The translations under genes were made by a program, and so were the position numbers. A DNA stretch of 64,000 nucleotides from contig JACDTU010000004.1 of NCBI GenBank assembly GCA_022376465.1, positions 1,674,001 through 1,738,000 of the forward strand, read 5' to 3'. Of this stretch, positions 58,650 through 64,000 are shown one piece after another. The notes under the pieces were generated by a model. The model saw only the letters and a program-made list of their open reading frames with translations. It did not search any database and was not told the origin of the DNA. Position 1 is the stretch's first letter, and each line of letters opens with the position of its first letter. This DNA comes from Cubamyces lactineus (lineage: Eukaryota; Basidiomycota; Agaricomycetes; Polyporales; Polyporaceae).

Positions 58650-60674
58650 ATGTCTGCACTGCAGCTCGCCAAACAAGCATACTCTGCGTTCAATCGCGAG
58701 AAACCCCACGTACGTCGTCTTCGCGCGCGCGCGCTTCGGAACGATGTCCCGATCTCTGTCTTGTAGTCGTCCATAACGGAATGGGTGGAGATCCTCACAT
58801 CCAGCAACTACGAAGACGAGGCCTATGATGGGTATGTTATCTTTGCACTCCTACTAATGCGCGCGATCTAAGTCGCGTTCGCTAGTATTCCGGAGCTGGT
58901 CGATGCTATCAATATCCAAGCCACAGGGTGAGCTCTACTTAGGCGTTCGTGTGAGTGCCAGATAGTAACCGGAGTTCAGGCCTGCGGAAGCGTCAAGGGC
59001 TATCCGGAAGAAGATAAAGCATGGGAATCCTCATCAACAATATCGAGCTCTTGTGGTATGTCGCCCTCGGCATTGCAGATAGTTCAGCCGCAGCTGAGTG
59101 TTCTATTAGGTCTTGAAGGCTACCGTCGAGAACGGCGGACACAACTTCCAGAGTGAGCACCAGACGTTCCGCAGTGATACTAGCTGTGGTTACTGATCCG
59201 CCTGCAGCATCATTCGCCGATCATCAGCTAACAGATGCTCTCAAGAATCTTGCCGCCGACCCCGCCACCGACCACAAAGTCAAGAAGAAGCTTGCTTCTG
59301 TGCTTGCAGCTTGGCATCTGCAATTCAAAGATGACCCCTCCATGACCCTGGTCGCGAACCTCTACAAACAATGCAAGGTTGCGCAGACGAACCGTGTCAG
59401 TATGGATCGGCGAGCTGTTGATAACGTCAATTCTGGCCTCGGTATCGACGCCGAGTATCTCGAACGCAAACGCAAGGAGGAAGAGGCACGCAAGAAGAGA
59501 GAAGAGGAGAAGCGCAAGGCAAAGGAGGAGAAGGAGCGTAGGAAGAGGGAGGAGGAAGAGAGAAGGCGGAAACCAAAGACCAAGAGGAAGCCGTTCAATT
59601 TCGAAGAGGTGCGTGCGGCCATTCTACAATGGACCCAGCGCATGTTGATCCATGGGCTCTCTAGGAGAAACCACAAATTCTCACTTCTATTGCTAATGCT
59701 TCGCAAGCCGCCAGCAACCTCGTGAATGCGATGACGGTGAGGCACGCCTCGGATGCTGCGAGTCCATTTGGCTGATCAAATAACAGCTTGTCAACACAGA
59801 ACAGGAGAAGCTAGAGACGAATGAGCGGGTTCAAGAGTGCTTGAACAAAGTCAAGCAGGTACGGAAGCAAATCGTTCGCTATATCCAGGTAAGCAATGTG
59901 ATGTGTTGAGCGACCTGTGACCTCACTGATACCTTGAATAGTTGGTCGAGAACGAAGACATGATTGGTGTGCTCATCGAAACCAACGACCGCATCATCGC
60001 AGCATTGGAGAATTATGACTTGGTAAGAGCCATCAGACTTCTCACCTTCATCTGCTGACGACGCCCCCACAATATGCAATAGCTCACTAAACCGGATACC
60101 ACTGAGCAACAAGTCAAAGAGATCCAAGAAGGCCTTGCTGCGACCAAACTCTCCAACAGCGAGCTAGGCAAGCTGCAAGAAAGACAACGTGCCGTTATTG
60201 AGCGGTCAATCGGTCGCGCTGGATCGTACAGTGCAAGGCCTGACCCTGGTGAAGAGAGCCCAACGAGCCCTACAAGCCCCACAAGTCCCTCATATGTTCA
60301 TCCCGATCTCCAAGACCTCGAGTTCGGGGCTTTGGGCTCTGCGCAAAGGTACGCACTCTCCCTACCGCTCCAGTCTCGCACCACAGTGCATTGATATACC
60401 AATCTATAGCAACCTTCCACCGCCGATCCGGCCTACAGCACCCCGTTCTCAATCAGACGACGATGCGGCCGCCTGGCGGCGCGGATCCCTGTCGGACTTC
60501 AGCGACTACCAGTCCTCAGACGAGGAGGCACACAGCCGTGCGGCAGGCCCGTCCTCGTTGCAGCCTCGCAGGCGAGGCTACGTGGACGTATCGGATAACG
60601 AGTCTGTGGACGTCCGCCGAAACCCTAAGCAAGGCTTGCTCGAGGAGGAAGACCCGTTCGCTGACCCCGAGTAG
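58650..60674 (+). CDS. LSB5: LSB5-like VHS-GAT adaptor protein, 490 aa
   Basis: Endosomal/endocytic adaptor related to yeast Lsb5, which links ubiquitin and Arf to Las17/Sla1 actin regulation. Eleven exons sum to 491 codons. The VHS domain spans about residues 15-140 (SITEWVEILTSSNYEDEAYDG, IPELVDAINIQATGP, RAIRKKIKHGNPHQQYRALVVLKATVENGG). A long Lys/Glu/Arg helix (ERKRKEEEARKKREEEKRK) follows. The GAT domain is at about 245-345 (QEKLETNERVQECLNKVKQ, IGVLIETNDRIIAALENYDLL). The tail has repeated SPTSP motifs and an acidic end EEEDPFADPE that contains a DPF clathrin-adaptor motif. A DNA transposon sits 136 bp upstream of the start codon. Confidence 0.9.
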
Positions 60675-60989
60675 ACACGCCTGGTCTCGTGTGGACACAC
60701 TTTGCCCAGTCGCAGATGGTAGGAAAGGAAGAAGTCGACAGGCAGGAATGTATACTCTTGTTTGAGGCTTGCAACGTATGCTGGTGCCAGGCGACGGAGA
60801 TGTATTATGATATCCTGTGATCTAGTGTATGTATCCGAATCTGCTGGTTGTATATTGATGATACGCCGAGTATAGCGCTTATACGGCTCATGTTCGACAC
60901 ATGGGGCGAAGGCAGCTACGGGTGCGAGTTGCAATCTGGACCCAAATGAAGTGCATTGGTGAAAACCAGAGAATACGATACGACCAGGA
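60675..60989. other. Convergent intergenic region LSB5 / UTP11
   Basis: 315 bp of shared 3' flanking sequence between two stop codons, AT-richer than the exons. No terminator element is recognisable by eye. Confidence 0.45.
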
Positions 60990-62253
60990 CTATCGTTTGC
61001 GCTCGATGCGCCACTTGTAGACCCTCGGTTTCCATGTCTTCTCATCGACCTTCTTTGGCGGCCGATCCTCATCCTCGTCCTCCTCCGAATCATCGCCCTC
61101 CACTTTCTCTACCCCTCTCAGCTTTCTTGATGCGCCCTTGCCCATCAACGCTTTCTGCATCTCGAGCTCCCGCTCGGCGTAGCGCAGATGGCGGTCGCGC
61201 ACAAGACGCGCAGAGAGCTCCTTTAGTAGACGTTTGCGATGCTCCTGGAATGTGCGTATGGGTTAGCATTAACTCCAATGTGCAGGTAGCATGGATGAGG
61301 GCCTGACCTTTGCTTGCTCGGCGGTCTCCACGGAAGCTTCGTCGAGAGCCGTCTCCTCTTCCTCCGCGCTAGCCTTTGACTTTCGTCGTTTCCGTTTGGA
61401 CAGCTCGGGCACCTTCCAGCCAAGATCTACCGTCTCTTCTGTTGGAGAGACGTCCATGCTTTCGTCGTCCTGAGATCCCGACTCTCTCCTTGTAGACTTG
61501 GCATACTCCCTCGCTGAGAATAATGGAACAGTCAGGATCGACGTTCACTAGGCTATACCGTAGAGCATTGTCGCACCTTCCGCCTCGTCCTCCGCAAACA
61601 TCAAGTGCTTCCCCTTCTTACTGTGAGACTTCCGCCGGCTTTTCTTGGGCTCTGGGGGGAGCACTCCCGCTTCTCGCAATACTTCCACTTCCTCCTCGTC
61701 CAGGTCGTCTGTATCACCTTCCTCACCCAAAGGATCATGCTTGAATAGGTCCGCGAGCTGTGTCAATTGGCTCTTAATCCGATCAATTTTCTACGATTTC
61801 GCTCTGTAGTTAGCGAATGGTCAATATGGAGGAGGCGTAGCGCGCTGACATACCTTCAGCCCCACAGCCCTCATTGTCCGCAGGTAGTTCTCATCCTGCG
61901 TCTTCAGCACCTTCACAATGTCCACAGGTAGCGATTGGTTCCCTCTATCTTTCACATGCACACCACCCTATATTGTAGCAATTACGCATTCAATAGACCG
62001 CAGCACAGCGCGAACGACAAACGGACGAGCGCACCTCCGTCTTCTCCCTCGTCATAGCAAAATAGAACTCATCCTTGTTCCTCGTCGCCGCCTTCTCCCG
62101 CAGAAGGTTGAGCCTGTCCTGCTTTGAGTGGTAGTCCCGCGCACGGAGGACATAGTCCTTGTGCTTCTCGAGGAAGCCGAGTCGCGTGCGATGCGAGAGC
62201 TGCGACCGCTCTTTGTGTGTCCTTCTGTGCAAGGAGTTTTTCAAGGATGACAT
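60990..62253 (-). CDS. UTP11: UTP11, U3 snoRNP small-subunit processome protein
   Basis: Nucleolar factor needed for early 18S rRNA processing. Five exons (62253-62035, 61967-61854, 61790-61577, 61513-61308, 61244-60990) give 335 aa. The N-terminus [18 protein letters not shown] and the following [22 protein letters not shown] and [11 protein letters not shown] are strongly conserved in the family. Downstream are [19 protein letters not shown] and [20 protein letters not shown]. The middle is acidic and Lys-rich, and the C-terminus is basic ([16 protein letters not shown]), as usual. The start ATG matches the conserved first residues. A foldback element begins 148 bp upstream. Confidence 0.95.
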
Positions 62254-62400
62254 TTCGGCCAAGTAGTCAAAGTGTGCCTGCGAGAAAGATGGGAATAGCC
62301 AGGAGCACTACAGAGAGTCAAGGAAGAAGTGGTGGCTGCGACTTGAGCCTCGCTTGACAGAAGGCGTTGAGTATCGAAAATGGCCACCAGCGCTTATCCA

Positions 62401-62805
62401 TACTGCTGGTTGCACGGCGCTTGTCGCAGGCGCGTCTCGCGATTTTTTCGCACACTCCGCGTCTTCGAATGGCTCTGGTACCACCTCTATCCAGAACTGC
62501 GATAACTCCTTCAAATCTCATCCGTTCTCCTCAATTCTTGCTGCTCTGGAGTAGTCTCGACTGCGTGCAGGGCACTGTATAGCTCCTGTGAGGTTTTGAC
62601 CGGTTGCACGACTTGGCCGCTCTCACTACCCTCAAACCGCCTTCCTCCGCTCCAGAACTGCAATCCTGCCGCCGTATCGCAATGGTCCTCGTTAAGATAT
62701 GTTTGCGTGCGTTCTAAGGGTTGATGTGGAGGGCATGGCATCAATGTGGTACGTGAATTACGATCTACCCACCGTCCCGCTACTGCACCCTACGTACTGT
62801 TGTGC
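62401..62805 (+). repeat. Left arm of foldback element
   Basis: A 405-bp arm whose reverse complement reappears at 63431-63835, with roughly 85-90% identity by eye and small indels. Its outer end reads TA then CTGCTGGTTGCACGG. Confidence 0.85.
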
Positions 62806-63430
62806 ACCCGTCCATGTACTCTTCTGTATCCATTGTCCTATGTCCCGTGTGACATTCGTATTGCCCAGTTTCCAATGTCTATCCCCTCCTTATGTGCGCC
62901 CGTGTGTTCCAGAAGAGGCAGTTTATCCTGAAAGCACCCATAGTTGGCCGAGGTGAAGACATAGGCCTCCGCATGTGGCTACGTCTTCTTCATTCAGGAA
63001 ACACCTTCAAAACCTGTTGTACAAGCTTCTAGAAGGGCGTGCGTTGTGTACCAGTATGCAAAACGACCGGATAAATGAAATTATAGCGAAAAGACGCGGG
63101 ATTGAGCACCTCGGGGACTCCAGTGCGAGTGTAAGATATTCTGGACCCAAGCACTTGGTGCGTTGCAAGTTCTGAGCATATTTGAAGACAGTATATGATT
63201 GTTACAAAAATACACAAGTGAGAGCACACGGAATACATGATACTACAGTAAGGAGCTTGCACAGATACGCACAAGGGTCATGAGTATATGAACGTGCTCG
63301 CTACCCCTCGCACCTAGACTGAACTACATGTCCTGCAGAGTGCTTGCACCTTCTGTACTCACATATTGAGTGCTCTAGAAGATGCATACGCAAGGATAGT
63401 TGCGGGGGAATGATGGTTGGACTGGCGAAC

Positions 63431-63835
63431 GCACGACGGTGCGTAGGGTGCAGTAGCGGGACGGCAGGTAGATCGTAATTCACGTACCAAATCAGTTCCA
63501 TGCCCTCCGCATTAACTCCTAGAATGCATGCAAGTAGATCTTAACGAGGACCGTTGCGATACGGCGGCGGGATTGCAGTTCTGAGGCGGAGGAAGGCGGT
63601 TTGAGGCCAGTAAGAGCGGCCAAGTCGTGCAACTGGTCGAACTTCCACAAAACCTATACAGTGCCCTGCGCGCGGTCGAGACTACTCCAGAGCAGCAAAA
63701 ATCAAGGAGAAAGGACGAGATATGAAGGAGTTATCGCAGTTCTGAGTAGAGGTGGTACCAGAGCCATTCGAAGACGCGGAGTGTGCGAAAAAATCGCGAG
63801 ACGCGCCTGCGACAAGCGCCGTGCAACCAGCAGTA
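63431..63835 (-). repeat. Right arm of foldback element
   Basis: Inverted copy of 62401-62805. The match runs from the outer CCAGCAG/TA edge inward to about GCACGACGGTGCGTAGGGTG. Differences include a few single-base changes and short indels. Confidence 0.85.
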
Positions 63836-64000
63836 ATTCTCGATCAACGGACCGAAACACCGGTTGATATCATACCACTAATGGGCCACATGCATGTCTA
63901 CCGTAGCAGCGAATTGATGCTGTATCCAGTAGCCTCAACCAGTAGGGGTTTTCACAGCTCGCAGTCAGAGCTCAAGATATGGTGGATGAAAGTTACATTG
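63836..64000. other. Right window edge, unassigned
   Basis: 165 bp of unique sequence with no recognisable gene. Confidence 0.4.

Larger units (their letters stand above)
62401..63835. mobile_element. Foldback / MITE-like element with 405-bp inverted arms
   Basis: Two 405-bp inverted arms separated by a 625-bp spacer. Both outer edges read TA followed by CTGCTGGTTGC, so the ends fit a TA-duplicating (Tc1/mariner-type) non-autonomous element. No ORF in arms or spacer looks coding. The arms have drifted apart by substitutions and indels, so the insertion is older than the DNA transposon at 55 kb. Its ends do not resemble that element's ends. Confidence 0.8.

Noticed and set aside
1..60674. SLA2 and LSB5 as an endocytosis cluster
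   Set aside because: They are 58 kb apart with about 20 unrelated genes between them.
55296..63835. Foldback element as a non-autonomous relative of the 3.2-kb transposon
   Set aside because: Terminal sequences differ (CAGCCCGTTGC against CTGCTGGTTGC) and repeat lengths do not match, so mobilisation by that transposase is not supported.
1..64000. CRISPR arrays, operons, prophage or secondary-metabolite cluster
   Set aside because: The genome is eukaryotic, no regularly spaced repeats were seen, and the single P450 has no backbone-synthase neighbour.

Overview
The window is nuclear DNA from a filamentous basidiomycete, most likely an agaricomycete. The evidence is dense 50-65 bp spliceosomal introns (18 exons in a 2-kb DMC1), GC-rich coding exons, eukaryote-only genes (RPB6, RFC4, UTP11, BDP1, DMC1, CFD1), a tRNA with a 12-nt intron after the anticodon loop, and a Tad1-type LINE. 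Gene models were built by hand from splice-site consensus and reading-frame continuity. For nearly all of them the summed exon lengths are an exact multiple of three.

Layout. 0.0-14.2 kb: SLA2 5' part (-), SURF1/SHY1 (+), two orphan genes (+, the second with C-terminal membrane helices), a Cys4 zinc-finger orphan (-), BDP1 (+), tRNA-Phe(GAA), DMC1 (+). 15.1-20.8 kb: RNase T2 (+), METTL13-like methyltransferase (+), HST3/4-type sirtuin (+), RPB6 (-). 21.0-31.0 kb: a single ~10-kb LINE on the minus strand bounded by a perfect 15-bp target-site duplication, inserted about 180 bp upstream of the RPB6 start codon. 32.1-44.9 kb: a 1055-aa RRM protein (+), a bacterial-type lipase (+), two tandem paralogous single-pass membrane proteins (+), an RRM protein (-). 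47.1-54.9 kb: CFD1 (-), RFC4 (-), cytochrome P450 (+), mitochondrial seryl-tRNA synthetase (+). 55.3-58.5 kb: an intact TIR DNA transposon carrying two convergent genes, an IS630/Tc1-mariner-like DDE transposase and a Cys-rich accessory protein. 58.65-62.25 kb: LSB5 (VHS-GAT, +) and UTP11 (-). 62.4-63.8 kb: a foldback element with 405-bp arms and TA at both ends.

The host genes are ordinary housekeeping loci with no operon-like logic. The most unusual content is in the mobile elements: the LINE has an extra 155-aa ORF upstream of its gag-like ORF1, and the DNA transposon pairs its transposase with an unrecognised 478-aa Cys-rich protein. A second theme is five GC-AG introns, one of which borders a 9-nt microexon in DMC1.
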